The notes under the pieces are model-generated. The model was not told the origin of the DNA, did not search any database, and saw nothing but the letters and a program-made list of their open reading frames with translations. From assembly GCF_009828585.1 (NCBI RefSeq), contig NZ_WSRZ01000001.1, forward strand, positions 175,382 through 239,381: a stretch of 64,000 nucleotides of DNA, given 5' to 3'. Position numbers and translations under genes: made by a program. Positions within the stretch are counted from its first letter, which is position 1; each line of letters starts with the position of its first letter. This stretch comes from Shewanella litoralis. GTDB taxonomy: Bacteria > Pseudomonadota > Gammaproteobacteria > Enterobacterales > Shewanellaceae. Of the stretch, positions 1 through 9,236 are shown piece after piece.

Positions 1-686
1 AAAGTATTAAAACGTGTTGCGATTTCGTTCTGACCCGCAGTTGCCACTTCGTGGTGATGCGCTTCAACAACTTGGCCCATTTCTTCTAACACTAGGCACA
101 TTGCTGAACGCAAGTCTTGTGAAGAGTCAACAGGGGCAACAGGGAAGTAACCACCTTTAACCATTGGACGATGGCCTGTGTTGCCCTCTTCGTAGCTCTT
201 AGCTGAGTTCCATGCCGCTTCTTTGGCATCGATTTTAACGAAAGTACCTGACATGTCAGTACCAAAACGGACATCGTCAAATATAAAGAATTCTGGCTCT
301 GGACCAATTAATACGGTGTCAGCAATACCGGTAGACTTTAAGTATTCTTCTGCTTTTTTAGCGATTGAACGTGGGTCACGGTCATAACCTGTCATGGTAC
401 CAGGCTCTAAAATATCACAACGAATAAGTGCAGTAGTTTCTTCGGTAAATGGGTCTAAAACAAACGTCGTTGGATCAGGCATTAATACCATGTCTGATTC
501 ATTGATGCCTTTCCAGCCTGCAATTGAAGAACCGTCAAACATTTTACCGTCTTCAAAAAACTCTTCATTTACTTGATGAGATGGAATAGAAACGTGCTGC
601 TCTTTACCTTTGGTATCGGTAAAACGTAAGTCAACAAACTTAACTTCTAACTCTTCAAGTTGCTTTAAAACTGATTCAACTGACAT
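1..686 (-). CDS. glnA: Glutamine synthetase type I, N-terminal part (runs off left edge)
   Basis: Ligates ammonia to glutamate using ATP, the main ammonia-assimilation step. About 228 residues are present, starting [20 protein letters not shown]. The beta-grasp domain with [14 protein letters not shown] is followed by the start of the catalytic domain ([15 protein letters not shown], then [16 protein letters not shown] with metal and glutamate ligands). These are hallmark GSI-beta segments. ATG at 686 has a GGAGG ribosome site about 7 bases upstream. The remaining half, including the adenylylation tyrosine loop, lies outside the window. Upstream are a sigma-54 promoter and NtrC-type sites, which fits nitrogen control by the glnLG genes 3.5 kb away. 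Confidence 0.97.
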   Translation of the reverse strand, partial: MSVESVLKQLEELEVKFVDLRFTDTKGKEQHVSIPSHQVNEEFFEDGKMFDGSSIAGWKGINESDMVLMPDPTTFVLDPFTEETTALIRCDILEPGTMTGYDRDPRSIAKKAEEYLKSTGIADTVLIGPEPEFFIFDDVRFGTDMSGTFVKIDAKEAAWNSAKSYEEGNTGHRPMVKGGYFPVAPVDSSQDLRSAMCLVLEEMGQVVEAHHHEVATAGQNEIATRFNT

Positions 687-794
687 TCTCAAGCCTCCGG
701 TAGGGTAAAGGGTTATCCCTTAAAATAATTTTTGTTATTCGCCAGACAACACATCTGGAAAACGAATTTGCATTTATACGATTGTCAGCAATAA

Positions 795-810
795 AGCGAT
801 AATCATGCCA
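795..810 (-). promoter_or_regulatory. Sigma-54 (RpoN) promoter of glnA
   Basis: On the minus strand this reads TGGCATGATTATCGCT. Against the consensus TGGCACGN4TTGCW it keeps the invariant GG and GC with 10-base spacing and has two mismatches. It lies about 110 bases before the glnA start and 60-120 bases from the NtrC sites, the usual enhancer geometry. Confidence 0.7.
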
Positions 811-872
811 ACTAGTTAACCTTTTGATTTTGCTAAATTTGAAAATATTACGCACTGCACCGAAAACCACTT

Positions 873-930
873 TGCACCAGTGCAGTGCACCACTATGTTC
901 CAGCGTGGTGCAAAAGTCCATCGTGGTGCG
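873..930 (-). promoter_or_regulatory. Cluster of three NtrC-type enhancer sites upstream of glnA
   Basis: Three 17-base units resemble the NtrC consensus TGCACCAN3TGGTGCA. They are 873-889 (TGCACCA/CAGTGCA), 896-912 (TGTTCCA/TGGTGCA) and 914-930 (AAGTCCA/TGGTGCG). The first two are good matches; the third is good only in its right half. Centres are 23 and 18 bases apart. They sit upstream of the sigma-54 element, as at enterobacterial glnA. Confidence 0.65.
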
Positions 931-1088
931 TAAGCTAATTGATAAAGTTTTCGTCAGTGTCACATTTCTGTATGACACACTTGTTACGCTATTAAATAAG
1001 CAATTTACGACAGCTTTTGGCTACAGCATAGCGAAAAATGCCATGTGCTCAAAAATAATCCTATCTACAAAAGCCGCTCTGAAGTAGA

Positions 1089-1117
1089 ATGGCACGCTTT
1101 TTTATAGTGTCTATAAT
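1089..1117 (+). promoter_or_regulatory. Possible sigma-70 promoter of typA
   Basis: A perfect TATAAT hexamer at 1112-1117 lies 54 bases before the typA GTG. The -35 position is poor (ATGGCA). Apart from this and the glnA control sites, the 484-base gap 687-1170 shows nothing gene-like. Confidence 0.3.
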
Positions 1118-1170
1118 AAAATTTCACTATAAAGCCCCCTTTTTTTTATTGATGGTTTAGAGGTTTATCC

Positions 1171-2982
1171 GTGCTAGAGAATTTACGTAACATCGCCATT
1201 ATTGCCCACGTTGACCATGGTAAAACTACCCTGGTAGACAAGTTGTTGGCGCAGTCAGGAACCCTTGCATCTCGTGGAGAAGCTACTGAGCGGGTTATGG
1301 ATTCTAACGATCTTGAAAAAGAGCGTGGGATCACCATTCTGGCAAAGAACACTGCTATCAAGTGGAATGACTACCGTATTAACATCGTAGACACACCAGG
1401 TCACGCCGATTTCGGTGGTGAAGTTGAACGTGTTCTATCTATGGTAGATTCAGTTTTACTATTGGTTGACGCAGTAGATGGCCCAATGCCACAAACTCGC
1501 TTCGTAACCAAAAAAGCGTTCGCTCAAGGCTTAAAGCCTATTGTTGTTATCAACAAAATTGACCGTCCAGGCGCTCGTCCTGATTGGGTTATTGACCAAG
1601 TATTCGATTTATTCGACAACTTAGGTGCCACTGACGAACAGTTAGATTTCCCTATTGTTTATGCTTCTGCGTTAAATGGTTTCGCGACTTTAGATCCAGA
1701 AGACACTAGCACTGACATGACTCCACTTTTCCAAACCATCGTAGAGAAAGTTTCTTTCCCTGACGCGGATTCGGAAGGTGCATTCCAGATGCAAATTTCT
1801 CAAATCGATTACAACTCATACGTAGGTGTTATCGGTATTGGTCGCATTAAGCGTGGTAGCGTAAAAACTAACCAGCAAGTGACCATTATTGGTGCCGATG
1901 GTAAGAAACGTAACGGTAAAATGGGCCAAGTATTAGGTTACATGGGTCTAGACCGTACTGAAGTTGAAATCGCTAACGCGGGTGACATCGTTGCGATTAC
2001 CGGTCTTGGTGAGCTTAAGATTTCTGACACTATTTGTGCTGTCAATGAAGTTGAAGCATTACCGCCATTAACCGTTGACGAACCAACGCTAACAATGACA
2101 TTCCAAGTAAACACTTCTCCGTTCGCGGGTAAAGAAGGTAAGTATGTGACTTCACGTAACATTCTTGAGCGTTTACAAACAGAATTAGTTCATAACGTTG
2201 CATTACGTGTTGAAGAAACTGACAGTCCAGATCGTTTCCGCGTATCAGGCCGTGGTGAATTACACTTATCAATCTTAATTGAAAACATGCGTCGTGAAGG
2301 CTATGAACTAGCGGTATCACGTCCAGAAGTTATTCTTAAGACCATTGATGACCAGTTATGTGAGCCATTCGAAACGGTTACAGTTGACGTTGAAGAAGAG
2401 CACCAAGGTACCGTAATTGAAAAATTAGGTATCCGTAAAGCTGAAATGAAAGACATGCAACTTGACGGTAAAGGTCGCGTGCGTATTGACTTCGTTATCC
2501 CAAGCCGTGGCTTAATTGGTTTCCAAACTGAGTTCTTAACTGCAACTTCAGGCACAGGTTTGATATACCATTCATTTGATCATTACGCTCCACATAAAGG
2601 CGGCGACATCGGTCAACGTGCTAACGGTGTATTGATTTCAAACGCAACGGGTAAAGCATTAACATTCGCACTTTATGGTTTACAAGACCGTGGTCGTCTG
2701 TTTATTGGCCACGCTGTTGAAGTATATGAAGGCCAAGTTGTTGGTATTCACGCTCGCTCAAACGATTTGACAGTTAACTGTCTTAAAGGCAAGCAGCTAA
2801 CCAACATGCGTGCTTCTGGTACTGACGAAGCGCAAGTACTGACTCCTCCAATCAACTTGACACTTGAGCAAGCGCTTGAGTTCATCGATGATGATGAATT
2901 AGTAGAAGTTACCCCTAAGAATATCCGTGTTCGTAAGAAATTCTTAACTGAAAACGAACGTAAGCGCCACAACCGCGGTTAA
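1171..2982 (+). CDS. typA: Ribosome-associated GTPase BipA/TypA
   Basis: Translational GTPase of the EF-G/LepA superfamily that binds 70S ribosomes and helps 50S assembly and growth under cold or stress. 603 residues, the usual length. G1 is [10 protein letters not shown] (about residues 12-21), switch II is [14 protein letters not shown], and G4 is [16 protein letters not shown] domain II/III-like and the BipA-specific C-terminal domain follow ([36 protein letters not shown]). The start is GTG, preceded by AGAGG, and gives [18 protein letters not shown], which aligns with E. coli BipA. A rho-independent terminator follows at 3004. Confidence 0.97.
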   Translation: MLENLRNIAIIAHVDHGKTTLVDKLLAQSGTLASRGEATERVMDSNDLEKERGITILAKNTAIKWNDYRINIVDTPGHADFGGEVERVLSMVDSVLLLVDAVDGPMPQTRFVTKKAFAQGLKPIVVINKIDRPGARPDWVIDQVFDLFDNLGATDEQLDFPIVYASALNGFATLDPEDTSTDMTPLFQTIVEKVSFPDADSEGAFQMQISQIDYNSYVGVIGIGRIKRGSVKTNQQVTIIGADGKKRNGKMGQVLGYMGLDRTEVEIANAGDIVAITGLGELKISDTICAVNEVEALPPLTVDEPTLTMTFQVNTSPFAGKEGKYVTSRNILERLQTELVHNVALRVEETDSPDRFRVSGRGELHLSILIENMRREGYELAVSRPEVILKTIDDQLCEPFETVTVDVEEEHQGTVIEKLGIRKAEMKDMQLDGKGRVRIDFVIPSRGLIGFQTEFLTATSGTGLIYHSFDHYAPHKGGDIGQRANGVLISNATGKALTFALYGLQDRGRLFIGHAVEVYEGQVVGIHARSNDLTVNCLKGKQLTNMRASGTDEAQVLTPPINLTLEQALEFIDDDELVEVTPKNIRVRKKFLTENERKRHNRG

Positions 2983-3003
2983 TTCTGTTCAGTAAAAATA
3001 TTT

Positions 3004-3031
3004 AGCCCAGATTATTATCTGGGCTTTTTTA
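3004..3031 (+). terminator. Rho-independent terminator after typA
   Basis: Nine-base stem AGCCCAGAT/ATCTGGGCT with a TATT loop, followed by a run of T. Confidence 0.88.
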
Positions 3032-3124
3032 TGCCTGTTACAACATGAAAACATTTAACTAGGAAGTTTAATTAAAGATCTGTAATACTCATCCACAATA
3101 GTTAACATTAATTTGGGAGTCGAT

Positions 3125-3436
3125 ATGAGTATGTTGCAACATGTCAGTGTGGCAAAACAGGCCAACGTGTATTTCAATGGCAAGGTCACCAGTAGAAGCG
3201 TGTTATTTACCGATGGCAGCAGACAAACGTTGGGCGTCGTACTACCAGGCGAGTATGAGTTTTCAACCGCTGAAGGTGAAATTATGCAGGTCACTTCAGG
3301 TGAGTTTGAGGTGCTATTACCAGGCGAGACAGATTGGAAGGCGTTTAAAGCCGGTAGTCAATTTGAGCTTGCACCAAATGTGAGCTTTAGCCTGCGCACA
3401 AGCCAAATATCTGAATACTGCTGTCACTATATCTAG
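3125..3436 (+). CDS. ppnP: Pyrimidine/purine nucleoside phosphorylase (cupin, DUF1255)
   Basis: PpnP phosphorolyses a broad range of nucleosides to base and ribose-1-phosphate. 103 residues forming one cupin domain, as in the family: [16 protein letters not shown], then [31 protein letters not shown]. The ATG at 3125 is chosen because GGGAG lies just before it. An upstream in-frame TTG at 3113 would place that ribosome site inside the gene. Monocistronic, with a terminator at 3461. Identification rests on overall similarity to YaiE/PpnP. Confidence 0.9.
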   Translation: MSMLQHVSVAKQANVYFNGKVTSRSVLFTDGSRQTLGVVLPGEYEFSTAEGEIMQVTSGEFEVLLPGETDWKAFKAGSQFELAPNVSFSLRTSQISEYCCHYI

Positions 3437-3460
3437 CCAAAAACCTTATGCAGTGTCATA

Positions 3461-3495
3461 TCAGCTTAATCCGCAACAGATTAAGCTGATTTTTT
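3461..3495 (+). terminator. Rho-independent terminator after ppnP
   Basis: Eleven-base perfect stem TCAGCTTAATC/GATTAAGCTGA with a 7-base loop and a T run. Confidence 0.9.
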
Positions 3496-3544
3496 AATAA
3501 AAAGCGTCTACTCTATGAAAATATTGATTTTTAAGGAGTTCAGC

Positions 3545-4069
3545 ATGCGTATTATCTTACTTATTGGCTTGCTTATCATTAGCGCCAACAGCCTCGCTAC
3601 CGTGTATCGCTGGGTAGATGAGAACGGGAAAGTACATTATTCTGACGAGCCCAAAGCTAACGCAGAAGCGGTTGATCTTAATCAAAATACCCAAAATAGT
3701 ATGACCATCAATACCCCACCCCAAGCTAATGTCACGCCCGAAGCAGCAACTCAAGTTAGTTACACTGTTACGATAACCTCACCTCAAGAAGAAGCCACCA
3801 TTCGTGATAATAATGGCGATTTTAGTGTTAGCGTCAGTGTTGCACCAAAACTGCCAAAAGGCGCCAAAATGATATTGTTAGTTGATGGCATCGTCGCAAC
3901 GGAGCCGCAAACTTCAACAACATTCCAACTCAGCGGCATTTTTAGAGGCGAACATAACATTGTTGTTAATGTGGTAACACAAAGCGGCAAAGTACTTGCA
4001 TCTAGCTCTCCAAGAAAGATATTTCTACATCAAGCATCAGTATTTGGACCGGCTAGAAAGTCTAAATAA
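3545..4069 (+). CDS. Exported DUF4124-domain protein
   Basis: 174 residues of unknown function. A signal peptide (MRIILLIGLLIISANSLA) is followed by a DUF4124 motif (TVYRWVDENGKVHYSDEPK), a small N-terminal module common on periplasmic proteins of gammaproteobacteria. The rest (residues about 70-160) looks like an Ig-like beta sandwich: TITSPQEEATIRDNNGDFSVSV and then LVDG with FRGEHNIVVNV. AAGGAG sits 8 bases before the ATG at 3545; an upstream ATG at 3515 would hide this site and spoil the signal peptide. It lies just upstream of glnLG but is separated from it by a 139-base regulatory gap. Confidence 0.8.
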   Translation: MRIILLIGLLIISANSLATVYRWVDENGKVHYSDEPKANAEAVDLNQNTQNSMTINTPPQANVTPEAATQVSYTVTITSPQEEATIRDNNGDFSVSVSVAPKLPKGAKMILLVDGIVATEPQTSTTFQLSGIFRGEHNIVVNVVTQSGKVLASSSPRKIFLHQASVFGPARKSK

Positions 4070-4158
4070 AAAAGATAAAAGCATTAATATTCATTGAGTT
4101 ATATTTTATATTTAGCTTTTCAATCTTTATTGTTGTTTGTGTTGAATAGGTTGCAGAC

Positions 4159-4188
4159 TGCACCAAAGTGGTGCACCATGGTAGTGCA
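4159..4188 (+). promoter_or_regulatory. Two overlapping NtrC-type palindromes before glnL
   Basis: 4159-4175 reads TGCACCA AAG TGGTGCA, a perfect consensus palindrome. 4172-4188 reads TGCACCA TGG TAGTGCA and shares four bases with the first. They end 20 bases before the glnL ATG, so a bound protein would more likely repress glnL transcription than act as a distant enhancer. That fits autoregulation as known for enteric glnLp. Confidence 0.75.
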
Positions 4189-4208
4189 ACCTCATTTTAG
4201 GACGGCTA

Positions 4209-5246
4209 ATGGACACAAATAACCTACTCAATCATTTAGTTACGGCAGTGTTGGTAATCAACACCGAGCTTAAACCCTGCTATGCCAATGCCGCTGCAGC
4301 GCAATTACTTGGAGTGGGCAATCACAAACTACTTGAGCAAACATTACCAGAGCTTTATCAGTTAATGGGGGTTGAACCACAACTTCTACGTGATGCCATT
4401 ACAGCTGGCCAAGGTCTAACCGTTAACACAGCAGCACTCATCACCCTTGATGGGCAACATCACACGATTGATATTACCTTAATGCCCATTGAAAATGACG
4501 GTAACCTGAGTATTTTAGAGCTACGCCAGGTTGACCAGCAGCGCCGCATTCACCAACAATTAAACATGGATGCCCAGCAGCAAGCGGCACAATTTTTAGT
4601 GCGTAATTTAGCCCATGAGATTAAAAATCCCCTTGGCGGTCTTCGAGGAGCAGCACAACTACTCTCACGAGAATTAACCTCACCGGATTTAAAAGAGTTC
4701 ACCAGCTTAATCATTGAACAAGCCGATAGGCTGCGTAATTTAGTCGACCGGCTTTTAGGACCGCAACGCCCAACTCAACACTCAGCACATAGCATTCATC
4801 AGGTGGTGCAAAAAGTCCTCAAACTAGTGCAAATGGCGATGCCCGATAATATTAAGCTCAAGCGAGACTACGACCCGTCGATCCCTGATTTGCAAATGGA
4901 TCCAGATCAAATGCAGCAAGCTGTACTCAATATTGTGCAAAATGCCATTCAAGCATTAGAGCCTTGCGGCGGCGAAATCTTGATTAAATCCCGCACTCAA
5001 CATCAAGTCACCATTGGCACTCAACGTTATAAGCTGGTATTAGCGCTGTCGATCATCGACAACGGCCCAGGTATTCCACCCGACTTAATGGACACACTTT
5101 TTTACCCTATGGTGACCGGCAGAGAAGAAGGCTCAGGTCTAGGACTCTCGATTGCCCATAATATTGCCCGTTTACATGGCGGCCGTATTGATTGTGTTTC
5201 AGCACCTGGACACACCGAATTTATTATTAACCTGCCATTACAGTAA
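4209..5246 (+). CDS. glnL: Nitrogen sensor histidine kinase/phosphatase NtrB
   Basis: Phosphorylates or dephosphorylates NtrC in response to PII and nitrogen status. 345 residues, cytoplasmic with no membrane segment. A PAS domain spans about residues 5-105. The HisKA H-box is NLAHEIKNPLGGLRGAAQLL with His136. The GHKL ATPase shows N-box QNAIQAL, G1 DNGPGIPPD and G2 GREEGSGLGLSIA. A tyrosine replaces the more usual phenylalanine in the F-box (LFYPMVTG). The ATG follows TTTTAGGAC. glnG starts 26 bases downstream, so the two form one operon. Confidence 0.96.
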   Translation: MDTNNLLNHLVTAVLVINTELKPCYANAAAAQLLGVGNHKLLEQTLPELYQLMGVEPQLLRDAITAGQGLTVNTAALITLDGQHHTIDITLMPIENDGNLSILELRQVDQQRRIHQQLNMDAQQQAAQFLVRNLAHEIKNPLGGLRGAAQLLSRELTSPDLKEFTSLIIEQADRLRNLVDRLLGPQRPTQHSAHSIHQVVQKVLKLVQMAMPDNIKLKRDYDPSIPDLQMDPDQMQQAVLNIVQNAIQALEPCGGEILIKSRTQHQVTIGTQRYKLVLALSIIDNGPGIPPDLMDTLFYPMVTGREEGSGLGLSIAHNIARLHGGRIDCVSAPGHTEFIINLPLQ

Positions 5247-5272
5247 AAGCTGATGACGCAAAGAGGTTTAAC

Positions 5273-6685
5273 ATGAACATAAGCGAACAAGTTTGGATCC
5301 TCGACGACGACAGCTCTATCCGTTGGGTATTAGAAAAAGCACTCCAAGGGGCATCATTGTCTACCGCGAGCTTTGCCGCCGCCGAGTCGCTGTGGCAAGC
5401 GTTAGAGTCATCGCAGCCGCAAGTCATCGTGTCAGACATCCGTATGCCAGGCACCGACGGGTTGACCTTGCTCGACCGTTTACAACTGCACTACCCGCAC
5501 ATTCCGGTCATCATCATGACTGCGCATTCTGATTTAGACAGCGCCGTAAGCGCTTATCAAGCTGGGGCTTTTGAATATTTGCCTAAACCCTTTGATATCG
5601 ATGAAGCCATTGGCTTAGTTGAACGCGCACTGACTCACGCCACCGAACAAACACCAGTAGCCGCGGTAGACACCGCAGTCAAAACACCTGAAATCATTGG
5701 TGAAGCGCCGGCCATGCAAGAGGTATTTAGGGCCATTGGCCGCCTGTCTCGTTCATCAATCAGTGTATTGATTAACGGTCAATCAGGTACCGGTAAAGAA
5801 CTGGTTGCTGGTGCGCTGCATAAACACAGCCCACGCAAAGACAAATCATTTATTGCATTAAACATGGCGGCAATCCCTAAGGACTTAATTGAATCAGAGC
5901 TATTTGGCCATGAAAAAGGCGCCTTTACTGGTGCGGCAAATGTGCGCCAGGGACGATTTGAACAAGCTAATGGCGGTACATTATTTTTAGATGAAATCGG
6001 CGATATGCCATTAGATGTGCAAACTCGCTTATTACGAGTATTGGCTGATGGCCAGTTTTACCGGGTCGGCGGCCATCAAGCGGTGCAAGTCGATGTGCGC
6101 ATTATTGCTGCAACCCACCAAAATTTAGAAGTATTAGTGCAAAAAGGCACGTTTCGTGAAGATTTATTTCACCGCTTAAACGTAATCCGCGTACATTTAC
6201 CGCCATTGTCCCAGCGTCGTGAAGATATTGCGCAACTTGCGACTCACTTTTTATCGACCGCAGCAAAAGAGATAGGTGTTGAGCCCAAAATCCTCACCAA
6301 AGAAACCGCCATTAAACTGGCTAATCTTCCCTGGCCGGGTAATGTGCGTCAGCTAGAAAACACCTGTCGCTGGTTAACTGTAATGGCTTCTGGCCAGGAA
6401 ATTTTGCCACAAGATCTCCCTCCAGAATTATTAAAAGACCCAGTAACAAGCCAGCAAAAGCAAACCGGCGCAAGTGATTGGCAAACAGCATTAACAGACT
6501 GGATAGACGAAAAGCTCGCTGCAGGTGAAAGTGATTTATTAACCGAGGTGCAACCAGAGTTTGAACGTATTCTGCTGGAAACCGCACTGCGTCATACCCA
6601 AGGTCATAAACAAGAAGCGGCTAAGCGTCTAGGTTGGGGGCGCAATACGTTAACCCGTAAACTCAAAGAGTTGTCGATGGACTGA
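5273..6685 (+). CDS. glnG: Nitrogen response regulator NtrC (sigma-54 activator)
   Basis: Enhancer-binding activator of RpoN promoters, such as glnA in this window. 470 residues. The receiver domain has phosphoacceptor Asp55 in VSDIRMPG. The AAA+ domain has Walker A GQSGTGKE (169-176), the sigma-54 contact loop GAFTGA (216-221) and LFLDEIGDM. A C-terminal Fis-type helix-turn-helix ends HTQGHKQEAAKRLGWGRNTL. AAAGAGG precedes the ATG. Second gene of the glnLG operon. No terminator is obvious after it. Confidence 0.97.
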   Translation: MNISEQVWILDDDSSIRWVLEKALQGASLSTASFAAAESLWQALESSQPQVIVSDIRMPGTDGLTLLDRLQLHYPHIPVIIMTAHSDLDSAVSAYQAGAFEYLPKPFDIDEAIGLVERALTHATEQTPVAAVDTAVKTPEIIGEAPAMQEVFRAIGRLSRSSISVLINGQSGTGKELVAGALHKHSPRKDKSFIALNMAAIPKDLIESELFGHEKGAFTGAANVRQGRFEQANGGTLFLDEIGDMPLDVQTRLLRVLADGQFYRVGGHQAVQVDVRIIAATHQNLEVLVQKGTFREDLFHRLNVIRVHLPPLSQRREDIAQLATHFLSTAAKEIGVEPKILTKETAIKLANLPWPGNVRQLENTCRWLTVMASGQEILPQDLPPELLKDPVTSQQKQTGASDWQTALTDWIDEKLAAGESDLLTEVQPEFERILLETALRHTQGHKQEAAKRLGWGRNTLTRKLKELSMD

Positions 6686-6888
6686 TAAGGTATGGTTAAT
6701 AAGATCTAACATTAATCCTTTATATTACATGGTATTGTAATTTATTCTGGTACCCATGTGACTATCCGCTCATAGTGTTACATTATTTTATCTTATTCAA
6801 TAAGCGGTAGATGCAAATCACATTACCAGTGCTAGAATGAATAACCAATAAAGCGATAGTGGCTTATCCCAAGTGCAAGGATTGATGT

Positions 6889-8118
6889 TTGGATTTTGAT
6901 GCTCAATATGGTGTGGTGATTCACCAAGACTTTATTCCGCGATATGCGGATGACACTTATGCGAAAATTTTTGGCTATGAAAACGCCCAGGAGATTCTCG
7001 CATTAAAGAGTATTTTAGAATTAATCGACCCTGAGTCGCAAGACATTGCCGCACACACTTATTACGCACTCATGAGTGGCATCGAAAAACCACAAGTTCG
7101 TAGCTACATTAACCGCAATCGCCTTGGTGAGGTCATGAATGTGCTTGCCATTGAACATCTTGTTGAATGGCAAGGTCGTCCTGCATTGCAAATTACCATT
7201 GTGAATTTAACGCAATCGTTACTGCTCCAGCAATCATTACAACAAAGCGAATATCGTTACCGAGCCTTGCTTAATGGCTCAGTTCAAGGCGTATTAATCC
7301 ACCGACAATTCACTCCGCTTTTTTGTAATCAGGCACTAGCTACAATGCTCGGTTATCCTAATACTCAAAGCATCATGGCATTACCGTCCATGCTAGATTT
7401 TGTCGACCCGGCCTACCGCGCTCGACGTGAAGAAGCACTTAACAATCTATTCAATCACAAAATTAACCCATCAATAGTCGAAATCAAATGTCTACACCAC
7501 AGCGGTAAGCCTGTGTGGGTAAAATTGATGGAAACGATCATAGACTGGAATGGCAAGCCGGCCATTCAGGCTACCATGACCGACATCACTGAGGCTTATT
7601 TACTCAAAGAAAAATTTGAGCAACAAATACATGTAGACTACCTCACAAAAGCCCTTAATCGCAGAGGCATGATAGCGGCAGGAAAAGCATTGCTTCTCGA
7701 TGAGGCACTGCAGCCCCAACATCTTTACTGCCTGCTGATGGGCCTAGATGAGTTAAAACAAATTAATCATTTATTTGGCCACGACATTGGCGATAAAACA
7801 CTTATTCATTTTGCAAGACAGTGCCAAAGTAAATTGGCCGATGCAGATTTACTCGGGCGGTGGAGTGGCGACGAATTTATCGCTATTGTTCAGGCGAGCA
7901 GTAAAAAAATTGTCCGAAATATCGCAGAAAGTATCCGTCATAGCATTGATGATATTGATTTTATCGACCCAGAAACAGGTAAAAACCTTAGCTTTAGTGC
8001 AAGTGTTGGCATATCAAAATGGCAAGAAAATGACACTTTAGACGAACTGATTTTGCGAGCAGACTCCGCACTAGAACAAGCAAGATCGCAAATAACTAAC
8101 CAACTAGTCATGGTGTAA
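6889..8118 (+). CDS. PAS-PAS-GGDEF signalling protein
   Basis: Probable cyclic-di-GMP sensor or synthase, 409 residues and cytoplasmic. Two PAS domains with similar sequences (about 8-110 and 125-235, each with a GV.IH...P.. core) precede a GGDEF domain (about 245-405; DYLTKALNRRG then GRWSGDEFIAIV). The signature is SGDEF (326-330) and the usual DxDxFK segment reads GLDELKQIN, so catalytic activity is uncertain. The TTG start at 6889 has AAGGA 6 bases upstream, and an in-frame TGA lies at 6883, so no longer start exists. It stands alone between glnG and fieF. Confidence 0.85.
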   Translation: MDFDAQYGVVIHQDFIPRYADDTYAKIFGYENAQEILALKSILELIDPESQDIAAHTYYALMSGIEKPQVRSYINRNRLGEVMNVLAIEHLVEWQGRPALQITIVNLTQSLLLQQSLQQSEYRYRALLNGSVQGVLIHRQFTPLFCNQALATMLGYPNTQSIMALPSMLDFVDPAYRARREEALNNLFNHKINPSIVEIKCLHHSGKPVWVKLMETIIDWNGKPAIQATMTDITEAYLLKEKFEQQIHVDYLTKALNRRGMIAAGKALLLDEALQPQHLYCLLMGLDELKQINHLFGHDIGDKTLIHFARQCQSKLADADLLGRWSGDEFIAIVQASSKKIVRNIAESIRHSIDDIDFIDPETGKNLSFSASVGISKWQENDTLDELILRADSALEQARSQITNQLVMV

Positions 8119-8180
8119 TACGTTAAGCCTACCGTGCCGATTATCAAATAGACACGCTTGTGCCCAAATAAAGCACCTGC

Positions 8181-9050
8181 TTACACTGGGTCCTGGTGAA
8201 TAATCACTTCGGCATCATCAAAAGCAGCTTTAATCACAATGCCGGCTTGATCGGCTATACCATGCGCCTCTTCAAGCGATAACTCTCCCGGCAGCTCCAT
8301 GTGTAATTGAATAAACGTAGTTTTACCGGCCTGGCGAGTGCGCAAGTCATGAATCCCTCTTACTCGTGGGTCTTGCTTTGCCAATGTTTTAATTTGCTCA
8401 CGCGTGTCATTATCTAACTCACGGTCAAGCAAACTTTGTATAGAACGATAGCCTAAATCTATTGCTTGCTGACCTATAAATATAGCAATGAGCACCGCAA
8501 ATAAACCGTCTGCCCACCACCAACCGTACATTGCTAACACCAATGCCAGTAATACTGCACCATTAAGTAGCAAGTCAGATTTATAATGTAATGAATCTGC
8601 TTCTACCACCGTACTTTTGGTTTTTTCTAGTGCACGTTGTTGTAATAACACTAACCCTAGAGTCAGCACAATCGCAATGATTGATACCACAATGCCTACG
8701 CCTGGGCTGGTAATCGGCACTGGATTAATTAATTTTTCGCCGCCATAAAGCAACAATAATGATGCAGAGCCTAGAATAAATGCCGCTTGTGCCAACGAGG
8801 CTAACGGTTCAGCTTTGCCGTGACCATAACGATGATCTTTATCTGCGGGCACAATGGCATACCGGATGGCAATAAAGTTTACAATTGAGGCTAATGCATC
8901 TGCAAATGAGTCTGTTAATGAGCCCAGCATACTGGCCGAGCCTGAATATAACCAAGCCAATAACTTAATCACAATAAGACACAACGCTGTCGCTACCGAG
9001 GCGCGACTGGCAAGTTTGACCCAAAAGTCATATTCAGAAGATGAGGACAT
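8181..9050 (-). CDS. fieF: Cation diffusion facilitator, FieF-like iron/zinc exporter
   Basis: Proton-coupled inner-membrane efflux of Fe2+, Zn2+ and similar ions. 289 residues with six predicted membrane segments. The transport-site residues are LTDSFADALAS (about 42-52) and the TM5 region (VVEADSLHYKSD). HRYGHGKAEPLASL and a C-terminal cytoplasmic metal-binding domain (RVRGIHDLRTRQAG, LHMELPGEL) follow. This matches FieF/YiiP more than ZitB, which has a His-rich loop. The ATG at 9050 lacks a clear ribosome site. In enterics fieF lies next to cpxP-cpxRA, and the same neighbourhood is kept here. Confidence 0.9.
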   Translation of the reverse strand: MSSSSEYDFWVKLASRASVATALCLIVIKLLAWLYSGSASMLGSLTDSFADALASIVNFIAIRYAIVPADKDHRYGHGKAEPLASLAQAAFILGSASLLLLYGGEKLINPVPITSPGVGIVVSIIAIVLTLGLVLLQQRALEKTKSTVVEADSLHYKSDLLLNGAVLLALVLAMYGWWWADGLFAVLIAIFIGQQAIDLGYRSIQSLLDRELDNDTREQIKTLAKQDPRVRGIHDLRTRQAGKTTFIQLHMELPGELSLEEAHGIADQAGIVIKAAFDDAEVIIHQDPV

Positions 9051-9182
9051 AAGGTAGTTATCGATTCTATTGGCTAAGTTTTCTGGGTAACTATAGCAAG
9101 TTCAATACTATATTAGGACAAAGTTTACTTAACCAAGCCATCCCTTTTATCAAACTGTGACCATTAGCAAACTTGCATGAAC

Positions 9183-9213
9183 AAAAAAGCCGTTACCACA
9201 AGGTAACGGCTTT
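9183..9213 (-). terminator. Rho-independent terminator after the Spy/CpxP gene
   Basis: Twelve-base perfect stem AAAGCCGTTACC/GGTAACGGCTTT with a 4-base loop, and six T on the minus strand. Confidence 0.9.
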
Positions 9214-9236
9214 CAATAAGGGTAAATCAGGCTTAA

